A DNA stretch of 64,000 nt, taken from NCBI GenBank assembly GCA_930367205.1, contig OV884011.1, positions 114,387,866 to 114,451,865 of the forward strand, given 5' to 3'. Of this stretch, positions 1 to 11,640 are shown in pieces. The position numbers were made by a program, and so were the translations under genes. Position 1 is the stretch's first letter, and every line of letters starts with the position of its first letter. Under the pieces are notes generated by a model, which saw nothing but the letters and a program-made list of their open reading frames with translations, did not search any database and had not been told where the DNA came from. This DNA comes from Acanthosoma haemorrhoidale. Its lineage: Eukaryota; Arthropoda; Insecta; Hemiptera; Acanthosomatidae.

Positions 1-2862
1 ATTAACTTTCGCTTACCTCAGATGAAGTTTTGTAATTAATAGAGCAGAGGTCTATTTACATCAACTGGGAACTTTTAGAAATCTAGATGTTAAAATAATG
101 TAGTACTTAATTTCATTAAAATAATGAACATTTATAGCGACAAAGTAACTCTGACAAATAAAATTGAAAGGAATCTTATTTCCTTAAGGAAAAGTAAAAC
201 AAATAAATAATTCAAATAAAAACCGGGAAAGATTTATCTGGCTAGATGGATATTTTTCTTTATTGCCTTGTAAATAGCCATGACGTTTAGTAGTGATAAT
301 GTAATCAGCAAACATGTTTGTCGTCTCATTTCAAAATCTCAGCTCGGGAATCAAATCGGATCCGTACAACAAATTATTTTATTATATTCACGTCCAAAAA
401 AATAATAAACAAAAAAAACGGCTTCTTAAACCAACACGGGGGATATGTAACCGAGATATACACGGTTTATCGTCTGATTACTTTTTTTTTTTGTTTTGTC
501 TAAAAGTCGAAGAAATAAAATTGCTGGTGTCTATCCTCAGCCTTGGGTGGACTATTTCAGTCTGCGATATCAGTCGGCGGGGAACGGATCACACACAGTT
601 TGTCTGTTCTTTCTGTATTCCGTTGCGTGTAACATCTTCGGGTCCAGTGTTTTCGCCACAGTGTCTTCAAAGCACGTGTTTCCCCCGTATCATGGGAATG
701 AACAAGCCCCCGTAACGAGGTGGGTATCATATAATGTAAATTTGCAAATTTTATTTCAATTATACCACTCATGTATATTCATAGTACACATATTTATTTC
801 AATAATTAAAAATTATTGATTTCCATTATTTATAATTAAGCCATAAGTGTAATATTTCTGTATATCCTTCCATAATGCTTAGGATGGCAGTAAAACCGAA
901 AGATTCTGATTGAAAGTTACAGATTATTCTTACAGCGCAAAAGGGAGAGTGAACATGGAGAAAATTCGTATCAATAAATCCTTAAGAATCAAATGTATTC
1001 ATTTTTTATTTTATACAATTATTATTTTGACTTATCTGACAAATTTAGTAATTAAATAGTTATTAAAAGTTTACGCGGGAATTAATAGGTAGAACTGTGA
1101 CACGTTAGGTATAAATATATTACATTAATGGTTCTACCAAGTGCTTATCCCTGCCAAAAAGAATTGCCCATTTGTAATTTATTAAAGTATAATTTTAGTA
1201 CTTAAGACTATTTTTGTTATAGCGTTTTCTCATAAACTAAATAATATGATATGATATTTTGGTTAACGTACATTAAAGGGAGTAAGTTAAAATGAGTTTA
1301 CGGACAAATTCGTGAATAAATTATTAGTTGGGGGGGGATTATACACATCACTAGATTATAAATAACCTTATCCGTAGTTTTTGACATACCATTCACGTCC
1401 ATCCATTCACAATATTGTATTTTCCACGTCAAACTGATGTTTTTAATAAGCAACGAATCTACAATCATAAATGAAAATAATGACAAACCAAATCCAATAT
1501 GCCCTACACCTCTAGCTACTCTCTGGGAAAACCTATTGAAAATTTTATTTCATAGAATTGTAAAAATACGAAAAATATAGATATACCCTTAAATAGGGGC
1601 ATTAAAAGAATATGACTACATTATCAATTGGAATTGTTTCTATAATTAACAATGGATAGCTTGATACATCCCCGTGTCAATATATAATTTCAAGAGATGC
1701 AGAACAAACTGATATAATTTTAAAATGATAACGTAGACATCAAATATTTAGTTTCCTAAGAATTTCAATTTGACTGTGCTCCATATCCAAACATATAAAA
1801 CGTATATTATGTTACTTTGAATGAGGAGTTTTTGAATTTAATAATTTTAATACATATGACTGATTGAGATGAGTTACGTTGATATTGCTTGAATATTAAC
1901 CAAAATAGGTTATCCAAAACAGACGCAAAGATATCATTTAATATTAAAGAAGGATATTTTGTACCACTTTTTTTTCTTGGTAACGTTGAAAAGAATTTTT
2001 TTTTTTTTTCAAAAATATCAATTTAATATGCAACACTAACGGTGTATGTTACACTGGTAATTTTCTGTTATCCTTGAATTTAATGGTTCATTGTTGCTTA
2101 TAGGCGTAAAACCGAGTGGTCATCAACGCTTTGATTTTTAATCGAGTATACGGATTTTGTAAGACGTCGGCTTAGGGATAAACGACAGATATTCAGATCT
2201 TCATCAAATATCTAAACTAAAATCGATAAATATATAACAAATTTATCAATGGAGAACGTTTCGACATATGATTAATGTGTGCACTCAGATACTGGTGCGA
2301 GGTGGTTGAATGATGTAAGGGAAACACTGGCAGCATGATATATTCAGGTATAAGACTTACTAGGACCTGATGCCTAAATAGATGGTATTTTGAACCGTTG
2401 TCAAATGAGTAAATTGGATAAAATCTAACATCTCCCGTTTATCATCCGCATCCCAAAAAATCCATCAATGGTGTTGGATAATATTTATTTTCATTTCCTG
2501 AAATTGAACAGTATTGAGTAATTTTTGTATCCAGCTTCGTTTTCAGTAAGCGTATGGATTTTATGTGAGGCATCACTTCCAACAATTCTTTTTCGCCAAA
2601 AATGCATCCTTTTTCGAAAATACAGCTACTATCCCAAAATGATTTTAGATTATGAAGAAATTCAAAGTAAAACCTGAACAAGGGCGTCCATCAGCCATTG
2701 ACTCCCTAAAGTCCTGAAAATATTATTCTAACTGTTATTGTGTAACAATTATGTAAATCGCTAAATCCAAGAACAAAATTCAACAAATTTAATATTTGAT
2801 AGCGATGTAAATTTCTCGTCGAATAATTTTACTCCTATTATTGGATTGCGCATTGCTTAGTT
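1..2862. other. AT-rich non-coding stretch, no supported gene
   Basis: No gene is supported here. The open frames are short, lie on both strands and have no recognisable domains. A pocket at about 520-720 is visibly richer in G and C and open on both strands; it ends at a possible splice donor after position 717, so it could be part of an untranslated or first exon, but nothing confirms that. A T run lies at about 481-493 and another at about 1994-2009. Confidence 0.5.
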
Positions 2863-2874
2863 GACTATTTATTT

Positions 2875-3380
2875 ATTTAATACCCTATATTCTTGAACTC
2901 ATCCCTTCCAAGTTCATAAAATTCCATAGCAACCTATCCAACCACCCTAATTCCGTAGCACAGTCATTGCACTGCACCACTCACCCCTATAATCCTCTTC
3001 GGAGATTAAAACGGCAGTGGCCTCGTGACCTGATATAACTAAGTGATAGTGGGAGTTCTGGCAATGGCCAGTTTCTCTAATCATGTCCTGAGCGTCTATG
3101 GCTCTCGCGCTCTTGGTCAGCCTCCGCTGGCTCTTATCCAGTGACGCGGCTGACGTAGGAGCGTGGGGGACTCCCCAAGACTCCGCTTCCTCCTTCGCAT
3201 GTGAGGGAGGTGACAACCTTGTGGACTTGGGGGGCCTCTGGGCTGTTTGCAAATATTGTATGAATGAGCGAGTGAATGATGAATTGTAAATATGATATGA
3301 ATGATGACATTTATCTCAATTACTCATTGCCTAATAAAAGGCAGATTGTAATTTTATCTTAATCAAATTGATTGAAACCG
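2875..3380 (+). mobile_element. LINE-B (Jockey-clade) 3' fragment with target-site duplication
   Basis: This is a 5'-truncated copy of the family whose longest copy is at 18450-21389. It begins in the last codons of the reverse transcriptase ORF (the YILEL segment) and continues through the whole 3' UTR to the shared end near 3365. It is flanked by a perfect 12-bp direct repeat, gactatttattt, at 2863-2874 and 3381-3392, as expected for target-primed reverse transcription. The 3' UTR is open on both strands: a minus-strand frame at 2947-3252 and a plus-strand frame at 3098-3289. The copy is too short to be active. Confidence 0.85.
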
Positions 3381-3392
3381 GACTATTTATTT

Positions 3393-5039
3393 CTAATACG
3401 GTTATTATTATATATGATAATACATATAAAGATAGTTATATTACTTAATGGAAGTTATTCTTTTTAAAAGCTCTTATAAAAATCAATTGGCAGCAGGTAG
3501 TTGTTATCGTGCGATACCATAAACAAATAAATGTTTTAAATAAAGAATTATCATTGTTAAAGGCTGGAATGTAACATCAAAAAAGGTTATTAAAAAAAAT
3601 GAAGGCAAAGATAATTTCATTAGATCGTGGGTGGGAAAATAACAAACGTTTACATCTCAACAGACTAAAGGGAAATAGAGACTTATACTTCGTTAGCAAA
3701 ATTTTAATTAAGAATTCTTCATTATTTCTTCGAACTGTTGATTGGATCTGCTAGGTAATTAAAGTAACGCTCCTCAACTACGTGAAATCCAATTTTTTAA
3801 ACAAAACTCAAACCATGGGATTAAAAAGGGATTTCTCACTGAACGTTGTTCTTCTATAAAAAAAAATTTTTAATAGCTCACTTTCAGGTTACTGCTTGAG
3901 CATCAATAACTTTTAGCCGCTATTCTGTTACTTTACAGTTTTCTCTAATAACTTATAAAATAAAGCCATTTAACATTGAATGATTTGCCTCCTCCCTCTA
4001 AAGTTGAGCACAAATAAAATAAGGTATCGTCAAATGAAATTGAAAGATATTCAAGAAAAAGATGAAATACGTATGTAAGATCAAGACCAATTCTGCTAAA
4101 AAATGATCTTATTTAATAATTAAATTTATCATGGGATAAATGCATATCTTGGTTTTGTATACTTTATAGTGTAGCTCGTCTTCATAGAATATATTTTTAT
4201 AAACGTAATTTTTACAGCTAACAAAAATCAGACGAATTGATTTCCTGTGACCATGTAAAATTAAATGAATACAAAACACATATGTGTTCCTAAATTTGCA
4301 TTTTGCACGAATCCTATTGAGTCTCAAACGTTAGGCAAACTTCAAAACAAATATATTCAAGCTATTTCATGAATATCACGAGTGGTAGCTGTAAACAAAG
4401 TATGATATCCTATGTGTGAAGTGAATAAATGTTAATATTCCCCAAAGCATTGACACATCGTCGTAAAGTAACATTTAATTTATTAATTGTTAAACTTTGA
4501 TGATTAAGAAATGGTTTCCCACTTCCTTTTATTTTTAGTAGGTGGCACAGTGAATGGGGTGGATTGGAAGGATAGGCACCCTTCGCCTCAATCCTAAAAA
4601 AAAATGTACAGTTATATGATTAATCAAAAGCCTAATTGGCGTCAAATACCTTCTTTTTTATTATAAATATTACTGGAAATATATATATATATATATATGT
4701 ATAGGTTTGATCAATTGTAATTTATTTAGTGCATTGTTATCAATTCCATAACAACTCTCCAAAGCGAACAACATGAAAATACCAAATAAACAAACTAGGG
4801 CTAGACTCTCATAAGGCGCTATCGATGAAATTCCAATGTTAAACTCTATTTCTATTATAGTATCTATCTATAAGCTTTACGAATTATTGTAGATAAATTA
4901 CTTGTTGTTGTAGCAACTTCATAACCACAAATAAATAGAAGTTCCCCTCTTCTCGGCCCAGAAAATACCCTCCTACGTTTCCATATTTTAATAATAAAAA
5001 CCTAAGACGTCAGTTAAGAGAGGGGGAAACTAGCGCATG
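3393..5039. other. AT-rich non-coding stretch
   Basis: No supported gene. It contains a short (AT)n run at about 4681-4698. A 60-bp G-rich patch at about 4541-4600 has a tRNA A-box-like start (tggcacagtga) and ends in an A run, so it may be a worn SINE end. Confidence 0.45.
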
Positions 5040-5045
5040 GCAGCT

Positions 5046-5335
5046 GAAGCCCACTAGGGGGCGCGGTGGGTGTGTCCTCGCCGCTGACCTGCCTATATAA
5101 GGCCCAGACTCGTTGTTTTGTCATATGTCCATGGTTGCAAGCTGAATGTGAGCCTCATCACCTAGTGAGTGTATGTGTATTGGACTTATTAACAACAATC
5201 TGAAAGTATTATATTTTATGCACTCCTTAATATGCATCTGCGAATGGAGCACGAGGAGACAGCTGTAATTCCAAATTTATTTATTTATTTTTGTCATTGT
5301 ATATATATTATCAATAAAGAGGTTTTGAAAGAAAA
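5046..5335 (+). promoter_or_regulatory. Promoter-like unit 1 with TATA box and downstream poly(A) signal
   Basis: A GC-rich block (cactagggggcgcgg) is followed by a canonical TATATAA at 5094-5100. About 215 bases further on, an AATAAAG poly(A)-type signal at about 5312 is followed by an A run. A TATA box and a poly(A) signal in one short non-coding unit fit a solo LTR or the edge of a retroelement. A second, shorter unit follows at 5405, and the transcribed part resembles 40515-40690 (shared atcacctagt segment). No coding region follows. Confidence 0.4.
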
Positions 5336-5404
5336 AAAAAAATTTTGTCATATACTCTTGGAACCCGGCACTTATAGTGAACACTGCTCTCTCTCTCTCT
5401 CTCC

Positions 5405-5513
5405 TAAAGCACACTAGGGACGCGGGTGTAGTCCAGCCAATGACCTGCGTATTTAAGGCCGGGATTCGGAGCCTTTTCCATACTCTCGGAACCAGGCACC
5501 TGAAGTGAACACA

Positions 5514-5515
<2 letters not shown>
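5405..5515 (+). promoter_or_regulatory. Promoter-like unit 2 with CCAAT and TATA-type boxes
   Basis: A diverged repeat of the 5046 unit: cactagggacgcggg, then CCAAT at 5437-5441, TATTTAA at 5450-5456 and aaggcc. The segment starting at 5480 (tactctcggaacc) repeats the one at 5352 (tactcttggaacc), giving a period of about 128 bases. The order suggests a duplicated core promoter with its transcription-start region, probably retroelement-derived. Confidence 0.4.

Positions 5516-5563
<48 letters not shown>
5516..5563 (+). repeat. (CT)n microsatellite
   Basis: Almost uninterrupted CT dinucleotides directly after promoter-like unit 2. A shorter CT run occupies the matching place in unit 1 at about 5386-5402. 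Confidence 0.95.
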
Positions 5564-6218
5564 ACAGACAGAGCGGCCTATGTGTCCACTGAGCCATCAA
5601 ACCATAACAAGCATCATTTTATGCTGCTCACTAGACTGTAGGATGCGACTATAAAGGAATAAAACAAGTATTTCCCGTCTCCCCTCAATTCATTTTTCAA
5701 AAACGCCAAGCGCTGCGGCAACTCACAGTGTAATTTTTGAACTGACCAAAACAGTGCATTGATCACAAAAGCAAAAGCAACGTGACCTCCTTTGACTTCA
5801 ACACCTGACTGATAAAAAAAAATAAACTGTAGAGATAAGTGAAATACTCGTTGATATAGTTTTCTTAATAGATCTGTTTCGGTGACAGGCTTCTGAATAT
5901 TCTTATTCTATTTTTATATGGCTGCTTACTTAGTCAACCTATCTCGTTACAGCTTGTCCGCTGTAGACATGTATTGAAGGATCACCTGACAACCCAAAAT
6001 ATCTCGTTTATATTAGAGAATTCAATGCCATCCCAGTTTAATTTCAATCATTAGTTGTCAAACGAGTGTGTCGTCGTGTGTGACCAATTGCTAGAGAGAG
6101 CTACGGTTTTTAGTGTAATTATTGAAAGATACCATACTAGTTGTTCTAGTCTCCATTGGAATTTTTACTTCCACTTTATCTTAACAATTACTGTTATTTA
6201 AGAAAATATAAAATAAAT
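5564..6218. other. Non-coding stretch, nothing recognised
   Basis: AT-rich sequence without a supported gene, RNA or repeat. Confidence 0.45.
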
Positions 6219-6243
6219 AAACTTCTTAGGAGGCAAGAAGTTT
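6219..6243. repeat. Perfect 9-bp hairpin next to LINE fragment
   Basis: Arms aaacttctt (6219-6227) and aagaagttt (6235-6243) pair perfectly around a 7-base loop. It sits at the left edge of the LINE-A' fragment, so it may mark the insertion site. Confidence 0.8.
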
Positions 6244-6249
6244 ATATGT

Positions 6250-6716
6250 ATCATATATGCCCCACAAAGTGGTCAGACATACCACACTCGAGAGGTTAAA
6301 GAATGACATCCTACACCCATTGCTTGGTAGGCCATCGGTGGGTAAGTTCACCCACCGCAGCCAAATCAGGTTTTTTGATTCGTTGCAGTATCTCACAAAC
6401 ACAGTGCTTAACACTATGACACCACCCTTCCCGCATCAATAGCAACAGACTATCTAGGAAAATCAGATTATGATTTTGTTGTTAAATGTGAGTTAGTTTT
6501 AAGTCTTTGATTCATAAGGAGAGCCCCATCTCTTTTGGACAATAAATGTATAATTTGCATTTTTGTAACAATTACAAATCGCATTATAAAATTATTAAAA
6601 AAATGTAGCCAAGCTACAGGACATATAATGACCTAATGTAAATAGATTCATTTATGTAGGATCTATACTGATTTCCATAAGTTGAATAACAAGGAGATAT
6701 GAAGAAAAAAAAAAAA
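6250..6716 (+). mobile_element. LINE-A' (Jockey-clade) 3' fragment
   Basis: A 5'-truncated copy holding the last ~60 codons of the reverse transcriptase ORF and the 3' UTR. The reading VVRHTTLERL ... FFDSLQYLTN matches the C-terminal tail of the intact ORF at 59134-60969 and, more closely, the copy at 43644-44273. The coding part ends at a TAG at 6440-6442, earlier than in the relatives. The 3' UTR carries the shared hairpin (6518-6533) and runs to an A-rich end at about 6704-6716. No start or catalytic region remains. Confidence 0.85.
6518..6533 (+). promoter_or_regulatory. LINE 3' UTR hairpin
   Basis: Stem ggaga / tctct around the loop gcccca. The other LINE-A and A' copies have ggtga / tcacc with the same loop. 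The paired change T-A to A-T keeps the stem, which argues that the RNA structure matters, probably as a reverse-transcriptase recognition element. Confidence 0.6.
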
Positions 6717-7626
6717 CTTTTTAGTTTTTATGAAAACTTTTATTGATTATACTAATCGAATAAAATATGAACTAATTCCTACTAAATATTAATTCCTAAT
6801 ATATATATATATATAAATTATATTAATGTACTACTTATTATATTTCATAAGGTAGGTTTATTATATTTTCATCATCCCTGGAGCAGTACTTAACTTTTAT
6901 GTCAAATATCATTACTTACTACGAAACTGTGGGGCTGCTTAAAAATCGCGAATCCACTTTTGATGACTTTATTAAATTTTTCTCCTTACCCCTTTAAGCT
7001 CTTTAAATTTCTACCCACAACATGATATTTAAAAATTTTCCTGTTATTTTTTTTTCTAGATTAGTCACTTTTCCAATACTAGAAGCTTCTGTCAACTTTA
7101 AATAGTTTCACTTAGTATAAAAGCTATCCATACCGTCCATCTATGCTGGTGATATGCAATGATAAATCAACCGGATGTAAATTGATCGACCGCTTTGATG
7201 ACCGAACCTCGTGTTGATGCAAACAGCAGAGGTGACACACTGCTACAGTGAGGCTCGAATACACATCGTTCACAGGTGACCTTAAAGTTTCTTCTACACT
7301 GTAGTAAAAACCTTATCAGCTAGCCTAGCTACATGACAACACAATCAAACCTCTTACACAGCTGAAATTATTCATGAACTACCGTAAACACTACATAAGT
7401 ATTGTATAAAGGAAAGCTTTGTGTTTAGAAATTTTATAGAAAAAAAAAGAAAACAAACCATACAAGTAAAAACGTGGTATCTCTGAGACATGATATTTAT
7501 GGTATGGGGAGTTTGAGGGGAAATTCAATGTTCCTACATCTTTATTAATCTGTGTCGGGTCGTCACGAGGGGGGTGCCTAGTTACCCTAGCCCTAGTGAC
7601 GAAGTGAGGGTTGATTAAGTTTTTTA
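6717..7626. other. Non-coding stretch with a short dispersed repeat
   Basis: No gene seen. A 22-base segment starting caagtaaaaacgtggtatct at about 7465 recurs at about 9071, on the far side of the LTR-like unit at 7627-8397. An (AT)n run lies near 6800. Confidence 0.4.
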
Positions 7627-8397
7627 CCTGGACAATCGTTTCATGACGGTCTTATTATCTGACTCCATTTTTTATAGGTACGTGCACTATGTTCAGGAGA
7701 AGAGAGTATAGGGTAGGTAGTTTGTGTGGTCTTGGAATGACCACGAATTCACACTCGGTATCTGAGGGTAGGCGAAATCCGTCCCGAACCCAAAGGCGAG
7801 TGTGAACCGGAGAGAGGCAGACTGAATCGCCGTGGGGAACACTGCTTGGTAAGTTTGCAGGGCCACGACAACCGTTGTCCACTAAGGAGAGGTCTCTCTC
7901 AAGGAGGTGCTAGATTTAGCGAACCGAAGGCAGAGATTCCCATTAGGAAGGTGTGGGGTCTGACAACGCCGGACTAAAACGTAGCGAAGTGAGGAGAGAG
8001 AGATGGAGAGGTTTTCATAAACGAGGAAGCCAAGTTTTTGAACATCAGAACAGCCACAAGCCATCAGTCAGCCAGTTGTCAGGAGAATGAATTACAGGCC
8101 CAAACCGCCGGTCTTAAATACCCAGCTGGCTTCGTCAGTAGCCAATCAGCTTCGGTTTTATTGTACCCAATGCCAGTTGAGTATTGTGGTGGTTTTTGTT
8201 CACTGACAGTACCTGCTTCGGGTATCGGGTGCCTCAGCTCATATAACTAATTGGCTTGCAGCTGCATCTTTATTGTTTACAACATTTACAATGATTTATA
8301 GTTTGGTAATGCTATTTAGATTTGTTTAAGTTAATTTACAATATATATATATACAATAGAGTATAGGGTGATTTATCTTGTTTAGTTAGCGGTCGCT
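7627..8397 (-). mobile_element. LTR-like retroelement unit (copy 1, inverted)
   Basis: The reverse complement of this block aligns along its length with 27306-28137, and its first part with 57256-57609. Read on the minus strand it starts TGTAGCGACCGC. It then has AATAAA, an inverted CCAAT box (8140-8146 on plus), a TATTTAAG box (8113-8120 on plus) and a long leader, and ends just after a short frame starting MES. The AATAAA lies before the TATA-type box, unusual for an LTR in which poly(A) follows the start site. No gag or pol follows and no target duplication is evident, so it may be a solo LTR, a TRIM-like element or another promoter-bearing repeat. Confidence 0.6.
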
Positions 8398-9866
8398 ACA
8401 ATCTGATTCTCTAGGTCTCTCAAATCATAGCTCTAAAAAGTTAATGTTCTGATTTTTTTTTTTTTTTTTTTTTTCCCAGGGTAATGATATATCCAGGAAG
8501 TAACTAGAAGTTAAATTCTAAGGAATAAAAAAAAAAATTTTGGTGTGCAACTATGGAAATCGGGCATTTATGTCGTCCAACTCGATTTTAATCTGTAAAT
8601 ATTTACAATGGCATTAGAATTATAAGCATCAAACGATTAAACAATATAAAATAAACATACTTGTAAAGATTAATTAAATTACACGTTATTTACCAAGTAT
8701 TCTAGTTGATAGTCACAACACATAAGCAAACAATAAAAAATAAGTCTTATCTTGAAAGTAACGTACACACAACACAGCTAGCTAGATCATCAGCTGGAGT
8801 TTACAAATATTTACTTTTTTTAATGCGATTTTCATGTACCAAGAAGGTTTAGCAAATAATATGAACTAAGTATTTATAAAAAATTAGTCATTAGTCTAAG
8901 TACGTTACACCGCGCCAAGTAGCCCCTTCACTCCAAGTGTCTAATTTCATGATGTCGACTGTAGGTGGATCTATAATTACTGGTAATGAAAACGGCTTTA
9001 TATTTATTAGATTCCTTGTGAATAAATAAGCTTACATTGGGTTCAGAAATCTACTAAACGTATTTAGTATAACAAGTAAAAACGTGGTATCTCGGAGGCA
9101 TAACCGTCACGACAGATATCAAATACTAACACCTCATTGAAAACATTACCTCTTTCCTCATTCTCTATTCGAAAAGGTGTTTTTTTAACTAAAACATCAC
9201 TAAATTTTAGCCATTTCGTTTGTCACAAGGCTTATTTTTGTAAATGGAATTAGAGACTGTCACGAGAGAATTACTTGGGTAAGTATATAGAGTGTAACAT
9301 CAAAATCTATTGTATATAATACAAATATATGAAATTTAAAAATATGTTCTTCCTTTCCTAAGAAAAATTACCAACAATAAGAAAAAACACTTATATGAAT
9401 GTTATAATCATAATATGTTAAATAATAAAACTTCAAGAGGAATGGAATTATTCACGGTAGACAAGATTTAAGTTGTAATGAGGTGTTGCTTATTTAGGCA
9501 ATTTTATAGTACTCTTTTTATTTAAACATTTAATTTTTCACATTGAAAAAAAATTTGTCATAAAACTCCTAGCATAGATATTTAATATTTATTCTAACAT
9601 TAAATTTAAATATTTAATGAAACTAAAAAAAAATCAAGTAATTAATATGGTCAACATCAATGTTGAAATCATTATTCTCAAAACGAAGAGTATGGGAGCT
9701 ATCGAGATCGAAGTAAAAGTGATTTTATATTGGCATAAGTCTGCATAATACAAGTACCATGATTGTTAATAAATGGTGGTAGGAAAACAAGGTAATGTCG
9801 TGATCCACCCCAATGGTGCTTATTAAAATAATGTGTTTCATGAATGAAAATAAAAGGTTGTCATGA
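8398..9866. other. Non-coding stretch
   Basis: AT-rich. It holds a T run at about 8453-8474 and the second copy of the 22-base repeat at about 9071. No supported gene. Confidence 0.45.
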
Positions 9867-10386
9867 GAAAGTAAACTCAATATCAAAACACTACAGAATA
9901 TACAGAATTTCTCCGACAATGTTACAAAGGCTGGAGGCCAAAGGAAGGTCATTTTTAATGTCAGTCGACGATGGACGACGGTCAGCACGAAAGTTGTTGA
10001 AAACCCGAAACTTGAAATATTAGATGACGCGATATGGATTTGGTTTAACCAAGAACGGAAAAAAATTTAATCCATTATCGGGACCGATAATTCAGGATAA
10101 AACAATCGCCTTACATGCAAAAATAAATGAGCATATAATTCTTTGGTTGTTACGTTTACTGCCCCAGCGGTGAATCGCAATGGCATTCAGCAATTTTCAA
10201 TCTCGGGCGAAAAGCATTCATCTGACGTTACTGAGGTAGAATTATTCATCAATACGTTTAAAAACGACTTGCCATAGAAAATAACTTGATCCGGAGGAAA
10301 TTTATAACACCGAAAAACATTGTCTAAATTATAAACTGCTTCCCAATAAAACATTGTCAAAAGCTAGAAACAGTTATATGCTATAA
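9867..10386 (+). pseudogene. Decayed Tigger/pogo-type (jerky-like) transposase
   Basis: Four consecutive segments in shifting frames match the CENP-B/Tigger transposase order. At 9867-10067 comes the linker and LDDAIWIWFNQER (family: LDEALYIWFVQQR). At 10069-10134 comes NPLSGPIIQDKTIALH (family: PISGPIL..KA). From 10146 comes NGIQQFSISGEKHSSD (family: HGIRQLSISGEKLSAD), the end of the HTH DNA-binding region. From 10285 comes LDPEEIYNTEKHCL and LLPNKTL (family: LT.EQIYNADETGL and LPTKTL), the start of the DDE catalytic domain. The first catalytic aspartate of YNADE is replaced here (YNTEK), and the rest of the catalytic core is missing. At least three frameshifts and several stops show it is long dead. 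Confidence 0.85.
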
Positions 10387-10660
10387 GCCGTCGATAGAAC
10401 CCTTGGCCATTGCCAAGCTGCAATCCGAGTGGGGATCACAAATTTATTATGTTAATAACAGTAAATAAAAATAATAATGAATAACTAAATAAAATAAAAG
10501 TTTAACAAACTCCACCTACGTTCTCAAGACCGTATAGTTAGTTGTTTTAGTTATATATTATTTTGATAATTCGATTCTGTGAAGCAAGAAGCATTCTATA
10601 AAGATATTCAGTAAAAAAAAAAAAAAAATATGCAAAACACTTATATGTTTCATCTCCAGT

Positions 10661-10729
10661 TAATCCGACCTTTTAGTCATTCCGACCGACCCCTGGTCCC
10701 AACGAAGTCGGATTAGCGAGGTTCTACTA
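10661..10729. repeat. Tigger-type terminal inverted repeat candidate (right end)
   Basis: The sequence gtcggattagcgaggttcta (from 10708) reads on the minus strand as tagaacctcgctaatccgac, the style of pogo/Tigger ends. An internal inverted copy taatccgac is at 10661-10669. It lies about 320 bases after the transposase relic. No matching left end was found, so assignment to the same element is inferred. Confidence 0.45.
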
Positions 10730-10735
10730 AACTTA

Positions 10736-11405
10736 AAAATTATAACCAAGAAGCATGACAATTATATTTGTTTTGATTCAATTGAGAAATTTTGATTTTA
10801 CCCACCTATTCATTAGTAATTTTATTTATGTATCTTTTAATTTTTAGTTTTATTATTTATTAAAGAGTAAGATTTTAGTAGCAAATCTTAAAAAGTAACT
10901 ACCTACCATTTAGTTTAGAACAGCCTATTTTAAAACTATTCTCAAATCAAACCTACCTATTTATGAAAAACTAAGCTCAATCGAGGATGATCGTCAACTT
11001 CCGGGTATGCGTGAGAATTTAATAATTTATCAATGACAAATTTTCATAGAATAATTTTTAATATACAATTGTCTGCTTTATTTTCACCTGCATCATAGGC
11101 ATAAAGTAATTATAGTATAAACAAATGTTTAGTAATAATATCACATTGGTTGTGTTAAATATGGCGTGAAACATTGTTTTCATTGTGCATTTTCTCCAGA
11201 GGTATCCATTTCCCCCCTAATATTTCGTCCAACGTTAGTGTGGACTTCTGCAGTCCCATCGGAATTACTAACCTAGAACGGCACCAAAATAAAGGAAATT
11301 GACACCCCTAGAGAAAAAAACACAAAAGAAAAAAAATACATGTCAGATGATTTTTCTTATCTGTGGGTTTTCCCCTTAACGAACCTTGACCTCCTCCAAC
11401 AGCAA
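10736..11405. other. Non-coding stretch
   Basis: AT-rich. No gene or repeat recognised. Confidence 0.45.
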
Positions 11406-11640
11406 TCACCAGACTCCCTGTTTTGTGCGCTTGTCATCTAGTTGTGGATCCCGAAGATTTATCGTTGGTAATGTAATGTTTTGGAAGCAGTATCGATTTC
11501 TCAAGTCATTTGTAATGGTTCTTATAAGTCTGCATGTAACAAGTATACCATGAATTTTATTAACGATGGTGGTATCTTGAGATGCAATAAAATTCACAAG
11601 TCTCTGGCCAGTATCATTTATGTTTGCTTTGATTTCTACA
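11406..11640 (-). pseudogene. Possible endonuclease-domain remnant of a LINE
   Basis: A minus-strand open stretch contains NDTGQRLVNFIASQDTTIVN. This resembles the stretch in LINE APE-type endonucleases where a conserved Gly/Asn run precedes RLL.F and an NT pair. The upstream GDFN motif and the downstream SDH motif are not seen, and the sequence after the match does not follow the family, so this could be chance. Ends are approximate. Confidence 0.2.
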
